Part shown: piece by piece, positions 11,650-21,869 of the stretch
Numbering within the stretch: the stretch's first letter is position 1
How the letters are laid out: each line of letters starts with the position of its first letter
Assembly: GCA_016200265.1 (NCBI GenBank)
Contig: JACQFE010000033.1
Location: forward strand, 34,508-98,507
Length of the DNA: 64,000 nucleotides
Origin: Planctomycetota bacterium
GTDB taxonomy: Bacteria; Planctomycetota; Phycisphaerae; UBA1845
Direction: 5' to 3'
Notes under the pieces: generated by a model
Databases searched by the model: none
Told to the model about the DNA's origin: nothing
Seen by the model: only the letters and a program-made list of their open reading frames with translations
Program-made: the position numbers and the translations under genes

Positions 11650-12249
11650 TTACTCTGTTTGCGCAGTGCTGGCGAACTCAAGGAGTGAATCTAGAAATTC
11701 TTTCAATTGCGGGCACTCCTTCGCTGATTGTTCCAAACGCTCGGCCGTAAGCCACCGCAGCGCATCGACAACCTTGTCATACTTTCGCCTCGCGCGTTGA
11801 TAAAGCCCCTTGAGACGATGAGACGGTGGACTCTGTCCGTTGACTTGTTCTGGATTTGCGCCCGGCTTTGCTGCATTTACCTTGAGCGATTTGGTAATTT
11901 CATCCCAATGTGGCAAGAGCCATGCTTCGAATTCAAATTGCGCGGCATGAGCGCGAAAGCGAGGATGAGTTGCGGCCTCTGCTGCGTAATGACGCAGCGC
12001 TTCTTTTGTTTCGCTTGCATTTCTGTAATTCGGATGGACATCCGACAGCGCGATCACGCCGACAACGTCACCCTCCACTAATAAGTTGCTCGCAACCCGA
12101 CCGAGTTTCTTGCGAATCGTTGGACCATCAAGCGAACGTGTGTCGATACCGACTCGACGCGCGCTAATACTTCTCGTTTGCACGAGTTCCCGCAGACCCG
12201 ATTTGAGCGCAGCTTCTGTCGCGCCCTCGCAGATCACCACGATTTTCAT
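11650..12249 (-). CDS. DUF4276 family (TOPRIM-like) protein
   Basis: MKIVVICEGATEAALKSGLREL...GVIALSDVHP...HAAQFEFEAWLLPHWDEI; start overlaps the AAA stop in an ATGA. Confidence 0.8.
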   Translation of the reverse strand: MKIVVICEGATEAALKSGLRELVQTRSISARRVGIDTRSLDGPTIRKKLGRVASNLLVEGDVVGVIALSDVHPNYRNASETKEALRHYAAEAATHPRFRAHAAQFEFEAWLLPHWDEITKSLKVNAAKPGANPEQVNGQSPPSHRLKGLYQRARRKYDKVVDALRWLTAERLEQSAKECPQLKEFLDSLLEFASTAQTE

Positions 12250-13409
12250 CGTCGTCCACCGAGTTGGCCCATCGTCCAGAGTTCGGATAACGTGAAATCC
12301 TCCAGCCATTTTCCGAGATTCGGATGCTCATCAGCCCACGAAAATTTGGTTCCCGCTTCTCCGGCGTCTGCGATGAGTAATTCATTCGGTTCGATCCACC
12401 GAAGCAGCTCCGCGCTCTGCGTTGCGATGAGCACCGAAGTTCGCGCCGAAGTCTTGCGCAAGACCGACACGAGAAGCTGAATCCACTGCGGATGCAGACT
12501 CAACTCCGGCTCGTCGATCATGATTAGTCCATCATCGGGAGCCGTGAATAGAATAGTGAGTAGCCACAGCAATCGCAGCGTTCCATCGGAAAGTTGAACA
12601 GCATCGAGCTCCTTCTCAAAGTCTCTCTGCTTCCAACTCATGTAAATATGACCCGCGCCAGCGGGCGGGAACCCAATCTCCTCCAATTGCGGAATCGCTA
12701 ATTGCAGAATCTCCAGAAGTTCCCTAAATGCGGTCTTGTTCTTTGTCTGCAGGTAGTAAAGCGCCGAGTACAGGTCGCTTCCATCAAAACCCGGCGAAGT
12801 AGTTGGTCTAAGTTGTTGCGGTGACCGGACACGTTCAATCGGCTGAAAAACGCATCCTCGCCATAGCGCAATATGCTCCAAGCTGTCAATAAAGCGCCTG
12901 ACTTCAGGAAGTCGCGTAGAAAGCTCGAGCAGCGCTGCTTCGGAAGTTGAAACGCTGTGGGAAGCTAGCTTCAATGCTGGTTTTTCATGGCGCTGAAAGC
13001 TTATCGACAATCCCTGTCGAACGAATCGCTCTTCGATCACTGAAACTGCGTCGCTTCTCTTTTCCTTAAAATCGAACTCCTCCTCCTGCACGATGTATGC
13101 GCCCCCACCCTGCCCCAAGAGATTGAGCCGATATTGCCACGAATTGCCCTTCTTCTCCTCAGTTAATGCGAGGTTTAGATTGACACTTTCCGATTCAGCA
13201 AAAAGCGACCGCGCAGTATGAAAACCTCCTAGCCTAGAGAAAAAATCCCCGAGGTGTCCGCGGGCTGATTCAACGAAACTATGCAGGAGTTGTAGCAGAC
13301 TCGACTTCCCCGCCCCATTTGGGCCAACGACGACGTTAAATTCGCGCAGCTTGAGATCGACGTCGCGGAGACAGCGAAAGTTTTTGGCGATTACGCGCGA
13401 AACGCGCAT
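12246..13409 (-). CDS. AAA family ATPase (AAA_21/OLD-like)
   Basis: FRCLRDVDLKLREFNVVVGPNGAGKSSLLQLLHSFV (Walker A), LSDGTLRLLWLLTILFTAPDDGLIMIDEPELSLHPQWIQLL (signature/Walker B). Confidence 0.9.
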   Translation of the reverse strand: MRVSRVIAKNFRCLRDVDLKLREFNVVVGPNGAGKSSLLQLLHSFVESARGHLGDFFSRLGGFHTARSLFAESESVNLNLALTEEKKGNSWQYRLNLLGQGGGAYIVQEEEFDFKEKRSDAVSVIEERFVRQGLSISFQRHEKPALKLASHSVSTSEAALLELSTRLPEVRRFIDSLEHIALWRGCVFQPIERVRSPQQLRPTTSPGFDGSDLYSALYYLQTKNKTAFRELLEILQLAIPQLEEIGFPPAGAGHIYMSWKQRDFEKELDAVQLSDGTLRLLWLLTILFTAPDDGLIMIDEPELSLHPQWIQLLVSVLRKTSARTSVLIATQSAELLRWIEPNELLIADAGEAGTKFSWADEHPNLGKWLEDFTLSELWTMGQLGGRR

Positions 13410-13526
13410 TTCATGATTCCATTTTCAAGGAAACCGTCCGCGACATCGCTACTCAGAACGCCGTAGCCCCGATAGGACGCCGTAAACGTTACCCAGTATT
13501 CCGAATTTACAATTCGACAATTCGCA

Positions 13527-15131
13527 TCACCATTCCGGGCCGCCGTCGTAAGCACCGAAGACCGATTTCATCGTCTCCATCATCTCGCCCACGGTGGCGT
13601 CGGCCTCAGCCGCGTCGATCAAGGCCGGCATGACATTCGCGCCATCGCGAGCGTCGCGGCGTAAGCAATCAAGGGCCTCTGCGTGGCACTTCGCGTCCCG
13701 CGCCCGCTTGAGTTCTTTCAATTGCGCGATCTGAACCCGTTCCGTTTCTTCTGTGATTTGCAGAATGTGGATTTCCTGCGGCTCTTCCTCGACAAAATCC
13801 GTCACGCCCACAATCTTCGTCTCGCCGCGATCCAGCGCCCGCTGCTGATCCAGCGCCGACTCCGCAATGCACCGCCGGAAGTATCCGCGATCAATGGCCT
13901 TCACCACTCCGCCCATTGCGTCGATCTGATCAAAAATCGCGTACGCCTTGGCCTCAATCTCGTTGGTCATCTTTTCAACGAAATAGCTGCCGCCCAGCGG
14001 ATCAACCGTCTGTGTCACGTTCGATTCAAACGCGATGAGTTGCTGCGTCCGCAGGGCGAGCTTGGCCGCCTCCGCTGTCGGCAACGCCAGCGTCTCATCC
14101 ATGCTGTTGGTGTGCAATGACTGTGTGCCGCCGAGCACGCCGGCCAGCGCCTGGAGTGCCACACGTACGACATTGTTCATCGGCTGCTGCTCGGTGAGCG
14201 TGACGCCGGCCGTCTGACAGTGCATGCGCAACTTCAAACTTCGCTCGTCTTTCGCTCCAAATCGATCCCGCGCCACATGCGACCAGATCCGCCGCGCCGC
14301 CCGCAGCTTGGCGATCTCCTCAAAGAAATCATTGTGTACGTCGAAAAAGAAACTTAGCCGCGGCGCGAATTCATCGACCGAAAGCCCGCGAGCCATCGAC
14401 GCCTCGACGTAGGCCATTCCATCCGCAAGCGTGAACGCCAGTTCCTGCGCCGCCGTGGCGCCGGCCTCTCGAATGTGATACCCGCTGATACTCACCGTGT
14501 TCCACTGTGGCATGTGCTTCGTGCAATATTCGATCGTATCGACGACGAGCTTCACGCTTGGGCCCGGCGGAAACACGTATTCATTCTGCGCGTGAAACTC
14601 CTTGAGGATATCGTTTTGCAACGTGCCGCGAAGTTGATCTGGCGCCACGCCCTGCTCGCGAGCCACTGCAATGTAGAACGCCAGCAGAATCGCCGCCGGC
14701 GCATTGATGGTCATACTCGTGCTGACTTCGCCGAGATGAATGCCGTTGAACAATCGCCGCATGTCGGCCAGTGAAGCAATGGCCACTCCGCATCGACCCA
14801 CCTCGCCGAGTGCCAAATGATCGTCACTATCACGCCCCATCAGCGTCGGCAGATCGAATGCCGTGCTCAATCCAGTCTGACCGTGCTCGAGCAAGTACTT
14901 GAATCGTTGATTCGTGTCTTCGGCCGCTCCAAATCCCGCGAACTGTCGCATGGTCCAGAGCCGATCGCGATACATCGTGCGATGCACGCCGCGCGTGTAG
15001 GGAAACGACCCCGGCTCGCTGAGTGCCTTGGTCGGATCAAATGCGGACAAGTCCCTGGCCTCGACGAACGGTTTCTCATCAAGTTGCTTTTTTATTTCGC
15101 CGACCGTTTCACTCGTGTATGCACGAATCAT
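13527..15131 (-). CDS. Acyl-CoA (methylmalonyl-CoA-type) mutase, catalytic domain only
   Basis: [17 protein letters not shown]...[26 protein letters not shown]...[21 protein letters not shown]; the longer 691 aa ORF reads into the upstream gene and is not the likely start. Confidence 0.93.
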   Translation of the reverse strand: MIRAYTSETVGEIKKQLDEKPFVEARDLSAFDPTKALSEPGSFPYTRGVHRTMYRDRLWTMRQFAGFGAAEDTNQRFKYLLEHGQTGLSTAFDLPTLMGRDSDDHLALGEVGRCGVAIASLADMRRLFNGIHLGEVSTSMTINAPAAILLAFYIAVAREQGVAPDQLRGTLQNDILKEFHAQNEYVFPPGPSVKLVVDTIEYCTKHMPQWNTVSISGYHIREAGATAAQELAFTLADGMAYVEASMARGLSVDEFAPRLSFFFDVHNDFFEEIAKLRAARRIWSHVARDRFGAKDERSLKLRMHCQTAGVTLTEQQPMNNVVRVALQALAGVLGGTQSLHTNSMDETLALPTAEAAKLALRTQQLIAFESNVTQTVDPLGGSYFVEKMTNEIEAKAYAIFDQIDAMGGVVKAIDRGYFRRCIAESALDQQRALDRGETKIVGVTDFVEEEPQEIHILQITEETERVQIAQLKELKRARDAKCHAEALDCLRRDARDGANVMPALIDAAEADATVGEMMETMKSVFGAYDGGPEW

Positions 15132-15136
15132 GATGC

Positions 15137-15889
15137 TCAACCCTCCATCCACCGCGCCGCGCGCTTTTCCACAAATGCGGCCATGCCTTCTTGCGAGTCC
15201 ACCGTTTCGAAGCACTCCGCGAACGGGGTAATTTCGTCCATATCTCTTGCGGCTCTCTTCGCAAGCGCAACTGCGGACGGCGCCGCTCGATGTAACGATT
15301 TGCAAAAGGCGGCCACACGATGCTCCAAATCTTCCGCCGAGTTTACCACTTCGTCCACCAAACCCCAGGGAAGCGTCTCCTCCGCCGAATGCGGCGTGCC
15401 GCTCAGGTAAAGACGTTTCGCGCGAGATTGGCCGATGAGTTTCGTCAGTCGCCCAACGCCGCCCCAGCCCGGAATCAATCCCAGCGTCACCTCCGGGCAT
15501 CCCAGTTTGGCCGATTTGACGGCGAATCGGAAATCGCAGGCGAGCGCCAGTTCCAATCCACCGCCCAAGGCCGGTCCATTGATCGCTGCCACAGTCACAC
15601 AAGGCAGAGCCGCAAGGTCCGCAAAAACGCCTTGCCCCAGTTCCGCATAGGCCCTTCCCTGCGCAGGAGTGAATTTCGCCATCTCCTTGATGTCCGCGCC
15701 GGCCAGAAAAACCTTGCCCGTTCCATGGATGACCGCCGTCCGAATTCGCGGTTCCCCACCAATCCTGGCGACGATCGCGTGAAATGAATGAAGCACTTCG
15801 GAATTCAGCACGTTCAGTCCTTCATCGGTGATAAACGTGATGGCCGCGTGCGCTCCCTCGATCTTCAATTCGACCTGCGTTTTACTCAT
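15137..15889 (-). CDS. Enoyl-CoA hydratase/isomerase family protein
   Basis: [21 protein letters not shown]...[44 protein letters not shown]. Confidence 0.95.
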   Translation of the reverse strand: MSKTQVELKIEGAHAAITFITDEGLNVLNSEVLHSFHAIVARIGGEPRIRTAVIHGTGKVFLAGADIKEMAKFTPAQGRAYAELGQGVFADLAALPCVTVAAINGPALGGGLELALACDFRFAVKSAKLGCPEVTLGLIPGWGGVGRLTKLIGQSRAKRLYLSGTPHSAEETLPWGLVDEVVNSAEDLEHRVAAFCKSLHRAAPSAVALAKRAARDMDEITPFAECFETVDSQEGMAAFVEKRAARWMEG

Positions 15890-16730
15890 AGTGATAAAAC
15901 CCCTGCTTGGTCTTTTTCCCCAGCCGACCGGCCGCAACCATCTTCTTCAAGAGCGGACACGGTCGATATTTTCCATCCCCCAGATCGCGATGCAAAACTT
16001 CCATGATAAACAGGCAGACATCAAGACCAATGAGATCGGCGAGAGCCAAGGGTCCCATCGGATGATTCATCCCCAGCTTCATTACTTGGTCGATCGCCTC
16101 GGCCGTCGCGACGCCTTCCTGCAGACAGAAGACGGCCTCATTAATCATGGGCATCAAGACGCGGTTCGAAACGAAGCCCGGAAAGTCATTGCACTCAATC
16201 GGCGTCTTGCCGACTTTCTGCGCGTGTTCCATGGTTCGCTTGGTCGTGTCGTCGCTGGTCTGCAAACCGCGAACCACTTCGACCAATTTCATCAGCGGCA
16301 CGGGATTGAAAAAGTGCATGCCGATGAAACGATCGGGTCGCTTCGTGGCTGATGCCAATTGCGTGACACTGATGCTGCTCGTGTTCGTCGCAAGGATACC
16401 GTCGTCGGCGAGTTTCGCTTGCGCACTCTTGAGAATCTCAGTCTTGATGTCCGGTCGCTCGGTGGCGGCCTCGACAATCAACTCGCACGCCGGAACTTCC
16501 GCCATGCTCGCGGCCTTATGAATGCGACTCTTGATTGCAGTCGCGTCGTCGGCCTTCAGCGAACCCTTCTCGACGGAACGATCCAGCATCTTGCCGATGA
16601 ACGCCACGCCCTCGTCGAGTGCCTTGGTAATGGCATCCGTCACATAAACTTCATATCCCGCCTGCGCAAACACCTGCGCAATCCCCCGCCCCATCGTCCC
16701 GGCGCCGATAACGGTCATCGTTTGAGTCAT
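15882..16730 (-). CDS. 3-hydroxybutyryl-CoA dehydrogenase
   Basis: [28 protein letters not shown]...[17 protein letters not shown]...[17 protein letters not shown]. Confidence 0.96.
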   Translation of the reverse strand: MTQTMTVIGAGTMGRGIAQVFAQAGYEVYVTDAITKALDEGVAFIGKMLDRSVEKGSLKADDATAIKSRIHKAASMAEVPACELIVEAATERPDIKTEILKSAQAKLADDGILATNTSSISVTQLASATKRPDRFIGMHFFNPVPLMKLVEVVRGLQTSDDTTKRTMEHAQKVGKTPIECNDFPGFVSNRVLMPMINEAVFCLQEGVATAEAIDQVMKLGMNHPMGPLALADLIGLDVCLFIMEVLHRDLGDGKYRPCPLLKKMVAAGRLGKKTKQGFYHYE

Positions 16731-17071
16731 ACTTGTGTCCCCGTGTACAAAATATTGGAGGATCCCGCGTCATAAACCATCTTTCTACTCTCATTGACTC
16801 GCCGAAGCACGAACGGATTGCGAATGGACTCTAGATCAACCAAATCAATCCTGCGCTCAAGAAGCGCCTCGATGTCTTCTAGCAAGCCAAAATAGGTATC
16901 AAAAGCCGTGCCGGACTTGAAAGGAAAAAAGTCAACTAGGAAGTCAATGTCGCTTCTCGCGGGATCAAACGTGCCGTCGGCCGCGGAACCGAACACCTCC
17001 AGCCGCCGCACGTGATACTTGCGACAAAGTGCTTCCAGTTCACTTCGTTGTGCGTCAATGATGGTGACCAT
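16727..17071 (-). CDS. MNT-type nucleotidyltransferase domain protein
   Basis: [28 protein letters not shown] (GSxxxG...DxD motif). Confidence 0.88.
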   Translation of the reverse strand: MVTIIDAQRSELEALCRKYHVRRLEVFGSAADGTFDPARSDIDFLVDFFPFKSGTAFDTYFGLLEDIEALLERRIDLVDLESIRNPFVLRRVNESRKMVYDAGSSNILYTGTQV

Positions 17072-17190
17072 ACTAGCGACTTTCGTTCTTCATCCGATTC
17101 TTCGACGGTACATCATACTTCATTGGGCTTGAAAGGTTCTCTCGATTCTGGTCGCGAACAATAAGCCTTCATCCGGTATGGACAAATTCT

Positions 17191-18195
17191 TCAATCCGAA
17201 CGTATACCTAACTTTTCCGCGATGTGATCGAAGTCGTCAAGAGAGTAGAATTCGATGGTGATTCGGCCGGTGCCTTTGCGTCGGGCTTCGTAGATTGAAA
17301 CTTTGGTCTTCAAGGCCTGTTCAAATTTCGTCTCCAAGTCCTTCAGGTGCGGCGAGCGAATTTTCTCTCGTGGCTCAGGAAGTGCCATTCCATTGGCACT
17401 AATCGCGGCCAGCTCGCGCTTGCAGACTTCTTCCAACGCCCGCACGGAAATGGTGTTCCTGGCGGCCTGCTCCGCCAAGAGAAGCTGCTTGGCAGCATCC
17501 TGAATTCCAAGAAGGGCGCGGGCGTGGCCTTGAGTAATTCGACCGTCGGCCACCATGGATAAGACGCCTGATGGTAACTCCAGTATTCTCAAATAGTTAG
17601 AGACAGTTGAGCGATCTTCCCCAACGCGTCGGGCGACTTCCTCGGGCCTGAGTTTGAATTCGCTACAGAATCGTTGATAGGCTCTTGCACGATCGACGGG
17701 ATTCAAATCCACGCGCTGAATGTTCTCGACGAGAGCGAGTTCAAGCATTTTCTCGTCACTGGCGTCGCGAATGATGACGGGGACTTCTTTGAGCCCTGCC
17801 TGTTTGGCGGCCTGCCAACGGCGCTCGCCGGCGATGATTTCGAAGCCGGTTGCGACCTTTCGAGCGAGAATCGGCTGGAGGATTCCGCTTTGGGAAATGG
17901 AACGTACCAAGTCAGCGATTGCGGAAGGTTCGAATTGTTCCCGCGGCTGAAACGGGTTTCGTTTCAGTTTCTCGATCGAAATCGTGATGAGTGAATCGGT
18001 TTGTGGTTCTCTCGAATCGTCCGATTTCGGCCTGGTGACAAGTTGATTTTTCGGGTCAATGGAACGCTGCAGAGGCTGAGATGGTGGCTCACTGGCCACT
18101 ACGGCGTTGCTTTTCTGCGAATCTGATTCTGATTGAATCAGGCGGCTGACGAGCGAATCGAGGCCTCTCCCGAGACGTTTTTGGGGTGGCGGCAT
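17191..18195 (-). CDS. parB: Chromosome partitioning protein ParB
   Basis: KRLGRGLDSLVSRL N-terminus; ISIEKLKRNPFQPREQF, IIAGERRWQAAKQAGLKEVPVI, LVENIQRVDLNPVDRARAYQ; adjacent parS sites. Confidence 0.97.
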   Translation of the reverse strand: MPPPQKRLGRGLDSLVSRLIQSESDSQKSNAVVASEPPSQPLQRSIDPKNQLVTRPKSDDSREPQTDSLITISIEKLKRNPFQPREQFEPSAIADLVRSISQSGILQPILARKVATGFEIIAGERRWQAAKQAGLKEVPVIIRDASDEKMLELALVENIQRVDLNPVDRARAYQRFCSEFKLRPEEVARRVGEDRSTVSNYLRILELPSGVLSMVADGRITQGHARALLGIQDAAKQLLLAEQAARNTISVRALEEVCKRELAAISANGMALPEPREKIRSPHLKDLETKFEQALKTKVSIYEARRKGTGRITIEFYSLDDFDHIAEKLGIRSD

Positions 18196-18295
18196 GGTTT
18201 TCTCCTGCGAAATCGTTTGTTTGCCAACCATTCCTTGAGGTCAGCAATGTTCTTTTGATGGTAACGATTGGGCCGCGGACATCAAGGTCAAATCT

Positions 18296-18311
18296 TGTTT
18301 CACGTGAAACA
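18296..18311. promoter_or_regulatory. parS site 1 (TGTTTCACGTGAAACA)
   Basis: Exact 16-bp palindromic parS consensus, next to parB. Confidence 0.95.
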
Positions 18312-18390
18312 GAGTTTGGAAACTCTGTGTTTCGCGCACGACTGAGCGAGGGGCGATGATTCGCACGGTGCGGGATCATTTGCCAAATGT

Positions 18391-18406
18391 TGTTTCACGT
18401 GAAACA
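18391..18406. promoter_or_regulatory. parS site 2 (TGTTTCACGTGAAACA)
   Basis: Exact 16-bp parS consensus. Confidence 0.95.
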
Positions 18407-18451
18407 GGCTTTCATTAGGAGCGACAGATTCGCGATTTTCCGGCGAAACTC

Positions 18452-18467
18452 TGTTTCACGTGAAACA
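18452..18467. promoter_or_regulatory. parS site 3 (TGTTTCACGTGAAACA)
   Basis: Exact 16-bp parS consensus. Confidence 0.95.
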
Positions 18468-18497
18468 GGCTTTCGCATGCGGAACATTTCTAGAACA

Positions 18498-18513
18498 TGT
18501 TTCACGTGAAACA
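18498..18513. promoter_or_regulatory. parS site 4 (TGTTTCACGTGAAACA)
   Basis: Exact 16-bp parS consensus. Confidence 0.95.
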
Positions 18514-18618
18514 ACAATCTGCTTAGAGAAGGCAAAGAAAATCTTGCAATATTAGACAGTGGTACAGTAAATTTAACATTCACTCGTTAGTTTGTTATAG
18601 GACTGCGCCTTCTGGATT

Positions 18619-19497
18619 TTGAGACATTCTTGCGACAGCGTTACAAAGGAGTATGGTTGTCGGCCAACCTCTGTCCGACCTTGGCGCGGGCGGAATCGAA
18701 TCGCAATGGCTGCTCAATCAAGATCGAGTCAGGTCGTTTATCGCGCGGTCACGATGCCTGAGCTTCTTGTCGTGTTCTCCGTCATCGCGTTGATGTTGGC
18801 TCTCCTAGTTCCGGGACTTTCAGAGGCGCGGGAACGTGCGCGACGAGTGCAGTGCATGAGCAACCAACGTCAGTGGGGCACAGCGCTGCAAATGTATCGC
18901 GATGACAATTTGGATTTTCTGCCGACCGAGGGGACCAATACGGATTTGAATAAACCCTATACATGGTTTAATGTGCTTCCCCCATATCTTGGTTCACCGC
19001 CATATAACGAAGTTGAAAAGATTGACAAAAAGATAACGGAGTTTCCGCAACTTCACGTTTGGATTTGTCCGGCCAAGAGTCTGACGCCGGCATTCAAGAG
19101 TCATACAGGTGAAAATCAATTTCATTATGGGATGAACCAGGTGCTTGATGGAATGGGCGAACACACTCCGTCGGTGGACACGCCGGGGTTCAAGGATATG
19201 GGAGAGGATCCACTTCCAGCGAAGCGATTCATTCGACATCCCAACACAGTGTTCCTATTTGACATTGCGCCGAATTCACCGGCGGGAAGTCCGCGCGATG
19301 TAGCGACCGAGTATTACCGATGGTTTGACGGTCAACGGCTCGGAAGATTTCATGGCGACTATGCGAATTTGCTTTGTCTGGATGGAGTTGTTCGCGGCGC
19401 GCAGACGTCGGACCTTGTGCAGAACAAGGATATGCGGCACGGGAAGATCATCTGGGATAATCCGAAATTTTATTGGGGATATCCGGTGCCAAGATGA
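18619..19497 (+). CDS. Prepilin-type protein with H-X9-DG motif
   Basis: TMPELLVVFSVIALMLALLVPGLSEARERARRVQCMSNQRQWGTALQMY and HGDYANLLCLDG (H-X9-DG). Confidence 0.85.
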   Translation: MRHSCDSVTKEYGCRPTSVRPWRGRNRIAMAAQSRSSQVVYRAVTMPELLVVFSVIALMLALLVPGLSEARERARRVQCMSNQRQWGTALQMYRDDNLDFLPTEGTNTDLNKPYTWFNVLPPYLGSPPYNEVEKIDKKITEFPQLHVWICPAKSLTPAFKSHTGENQFHYGMNQVLDGMGEHTPSVDTPGFKDMGEDPLPAKRFIRHPNTVFLFDIAPNSPAGSPRDVATEYYRWFDGQRLGRFHGDYANLLCLDGVVRGAQTSDLVQNKDMRHGKIIWDNPKFYWGYPVPR

Positions 19498-19537
19498 TCG
19501 GGTGTGAAAGTGTGAATGGAGTGAAGGTGCAAAGGCG

Positions 19538-20548
19538 GTGAATAGCATGGCGATCAAAATGGCAAGGAGTTTTATACTTTTGTGTCTGATTAGTGTCGCA
19601 TTCGCAGAAACGCCGCCGGTCCCAAGTGCCGATGTTGCACGGTTAATCAAGAAACTCGCGGACGATGATTCCAAAGTAATAATGGAAGCGAGGCAGAAGC
19701 TCATTGATTTGGGGCCAAGTATTTCTCCGGTGGTGTTCGATCAGCTCTTCAAGGTTTCGTGGGAAATCAAACCTCGGCTGATTGAAGTGCTTTCACAGGC
19801 TGGAATGGACTACACTTTAGTGAAGCTGCACAAAGGAAATCCGGCCGAGCGGCAATTTGCAGCGCTTGTATATGAATTGAACTTCGGTTTTGCAGGGCAC
19901 GAATCCGATGCGGATCCGCAAACGTGCGATGAATCGGTCAGCGCCTTGCGGGCCGCACTGAAATCGGAGGACAAGAACTTGAGAGCGTTGGCTGCACTCG
20001 CGCTTGTCGATGAATTTCGACCCAAACGACTTATTCGATACTGGTCCGAAATCGTCCCCACAATGATTTCTAGTATTGATACGAGCATCACGATTGATCA
20101 TCGGCACCGCGAAGACCCATCGGAAGCCGTCATGTTCGGAATTGTTTACCAACTCGATGCATTCATTGGCGATATCCCGGAGTTTGCAAGTATCCAAGAG
20201 AGCTTACTTTCAAAAGTCCCTATTGCACCTGCTGGAGATGACGGAGTTTGGATGGAGCACCGCAAGATGTCCGAGTTTATCGCCGGTAATCGCGAACAAT
20301 TGGATGCACTTCGTGGCAGATGGAGCGATTGGTGGTCACGTCATGCGAAGCAAACACCCACGGAGATTGGCAATTTGATTATTGAGCGTGATATCAAAAT
20401 GATGGATCAACATTCGTTAATGGGATCTGCTGCCAGTAGTTCATTTACTTTTTGGACAGACGAGTCGTTCATAACAAAAGCACAGGCGGAGGCCTGGTGG
20501 AATGCGAACAAGGCAAATTACAAAGGGCCGCCGTTAGGGCCTGATTGA
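19538..20548 (+). CDS. Secreted HEAT-repeat-like hypothetical protein
   Basis: Signal-peptide-like MNSMAIKMARSFILLCLISVAFA; helical region LIKKLADDDSKVIMEARQKLIDLG. Confidence 0.6.
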   Translation: MNSMAIKMARSFILLCLISVAFAETPPVPSADVARLIKKLADDDSKVIMEARQKLIDLGPSISPVVFDQLFKVSWEIKPRLIEVLSQAGMDYTLVKLHKGNPAERQFAALVYELNFGFAGHESDADPQTCDESVSALRAALKSEDKNLRALAALALVDEFRPKRLIRYWSEIVPTMISSIDTSITIDHRHREDPSEAVMFGIVYQLDAFIGDIPEFASIQESLLSKVPIAPAGDDGVWMEHRKMSEFIAGNREQLDALRGRWSDWWSRHAKQTPTEIGNLIIERDIKMMDQHSLMGSAASSSFTFWTDESFITKAQAEAWWNANKANYKGPPLGPD

Positions 20549-20599
20549 GCGACGCCCGATTGATTGATGGGGTGAACAAACGATAGCGCGTCCATATTT

Positions 20600-20720
20600 T
20601 GCATTGCCATTCTGTCGTCCCTCCGGGACTTCGTGTATTTTGGTTCGACGTGTACCCGGCACTTACGTGCCGGGCTATTGTCTTTCGTGCCTGCGGCACT
20701 TTGATGAGCGCGAGCGTGGG
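20600..20720. repeat. Dispersed planctomycete-type repeat words (CCCGGCACTTACGTGCCGGGCTATTG...CGTGCCTGCGGCACTT)
   Basis: Contains inverted repeat CCCGGCAC..GTGCCGGG and a second GTGCC..GGCAC unit; upstream part of ORF 20599 is non-coding-like. Confidence 0.55.
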
Positions 20721-20754
20721 CACATCCGGCATCTGGACACGGAAGTGGCACGCT

Positions 20755-21717
20755 ATGGCGTTGTTGGCGGGGATTGATGAGGCCGGGTACGGGCCGCTGT
20801 TGGGGCCGCTGGTGGTGTCCGGGGTTTGTTTTCGGGTGCCGGATGACGCCGTTCATTCATGTCTTTGGGATCGGCTTTCGGAATCGTGCGTGCGAATTCC
20901 GGCGCGCGGCGATCGCCGGTTGCCGGTTGCGGACAGCAAGAAGCTCTATCGATCGGGTGATGGACTGGATGCGCTGGAGCGTGCGGCGCTGGTGATGTTG
21001 CGGGTGGCCGGCAAGAAGCATGAGACATGGCGTTCGTTTCTGGACGGCGTAGCGGATGGGGCCTCGCGCGACAATGAGCGATATCCGTGGTATGCGTTGA
21101 ATGATTTTCCGCTGCCGCTCTGTCCCGAAGTGGGCGATGTGGGGACTCGTGCGAATGCGGTACGGCGCGATGCGCAGGCGAAGGATGTTGAATTTCTCGG
21201 AGCGTTTTGTGCGCCGCTGCTTGAAGGCGAGTTCAATCGCGTGATTTCAAAGACGCGGAATAAGGCTGCCACGGTTGTGGGTCAGGCGCTGAATGTGCTG
21301 GATCGGATGCTGCGGACGAGCGATGAAAAGCAGGTTCGCGTTTGCGTGGATCGGCTGGGCGGGCGGGCGCATTATCGTGACGTGTTGCAGACGGCCTTTC
21401 CGGGATATGAGATGCGAATCCTCGAAGAGTCGCCGTTGCGAAGTGCGTATGAATTGAAGTCGCCGCAGCGGACGTGTCTGATCGATTTCACGGTGAGCGG
21501 AGAGGATCAACATTTTCCGATCGCGCTGGCGAGCGTGTACAGCAAGTATTTGCGCGAGCTTTACATGCACTCGTTCAATTCGTATTGGTCGTCGCAGATG
21601 GGGGAGTTGAAGCCGACGGCCGGGTATTACAATGATGCGAAGCGCTGGCTTCGGGATGCGTCGCCGATGTTGCGTCGGCTGGCGATCAAGCGTGATACGC
21701 TGGTGCGGATGCGGTGA
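20755..21717 (+). CDS. RNase HII-like protein, enlarged (about 320 aa)
   Basis: MALLAGIDEAGYGPLLGPLVVSGV, PVADSKKLYR, and FPIALASVYSKYLRELYM match the RNase HII fold motifs. Confidence 0.75.
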   Translation: MALLAGIDEAGYGPLLGPLVVSGVCFRVPDDAVHSCLWDRLSESCVRIPARGDRRLPVADSKKLYRSGDGLDALERAALVMLRVAGKKHETWRSFLDGVADGASRDNERYPWYALNDFPLPLCPEVGDVGTRANAVRRDAQAKDVEFLGAFCAPLLEGEFNRVISKTRNKAATVVGQALNVLDRMLRTSDEKQVRVCVDRLGGRAHYRDVLQTAFPGYEMRILEESPLRSAYELKSPQRTCLIDFTVSGEDQHFPIALASVYSKYLRELYMHSFNSYWSSQMGELKPTAGYYNDAKRWLRDASPMLRRLAIKRDTLVRMR

Positions 21718-21869
21718 GTTCGATGGTGCTGGCATGCAAAAGGGTGGTTCAAGATGCACCCTAACGTTCTCGAGCATCGGCGGTGAGTCGCGCGCGTTGA
21801 CACCACAGTGCCACGCCTTTACGCTAAACCCGCGTGTAGCGTAGTTCATGGAATCCGGAGTTATTATTC

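Noticed and set aside
13527-15602. 691 aa form of the mutase
   Set aside because: N-terminal 157 residues overlap the enoyl-CoA hydratase gene out of frame; the MIRAYT start at 15131 fits the family
20599-20754. N-terminal extension of the RNase HII-like ORF
   Set aside because: The extension is translated from intergenic repeat words; MALLAGIDEAGYGP is the natural start
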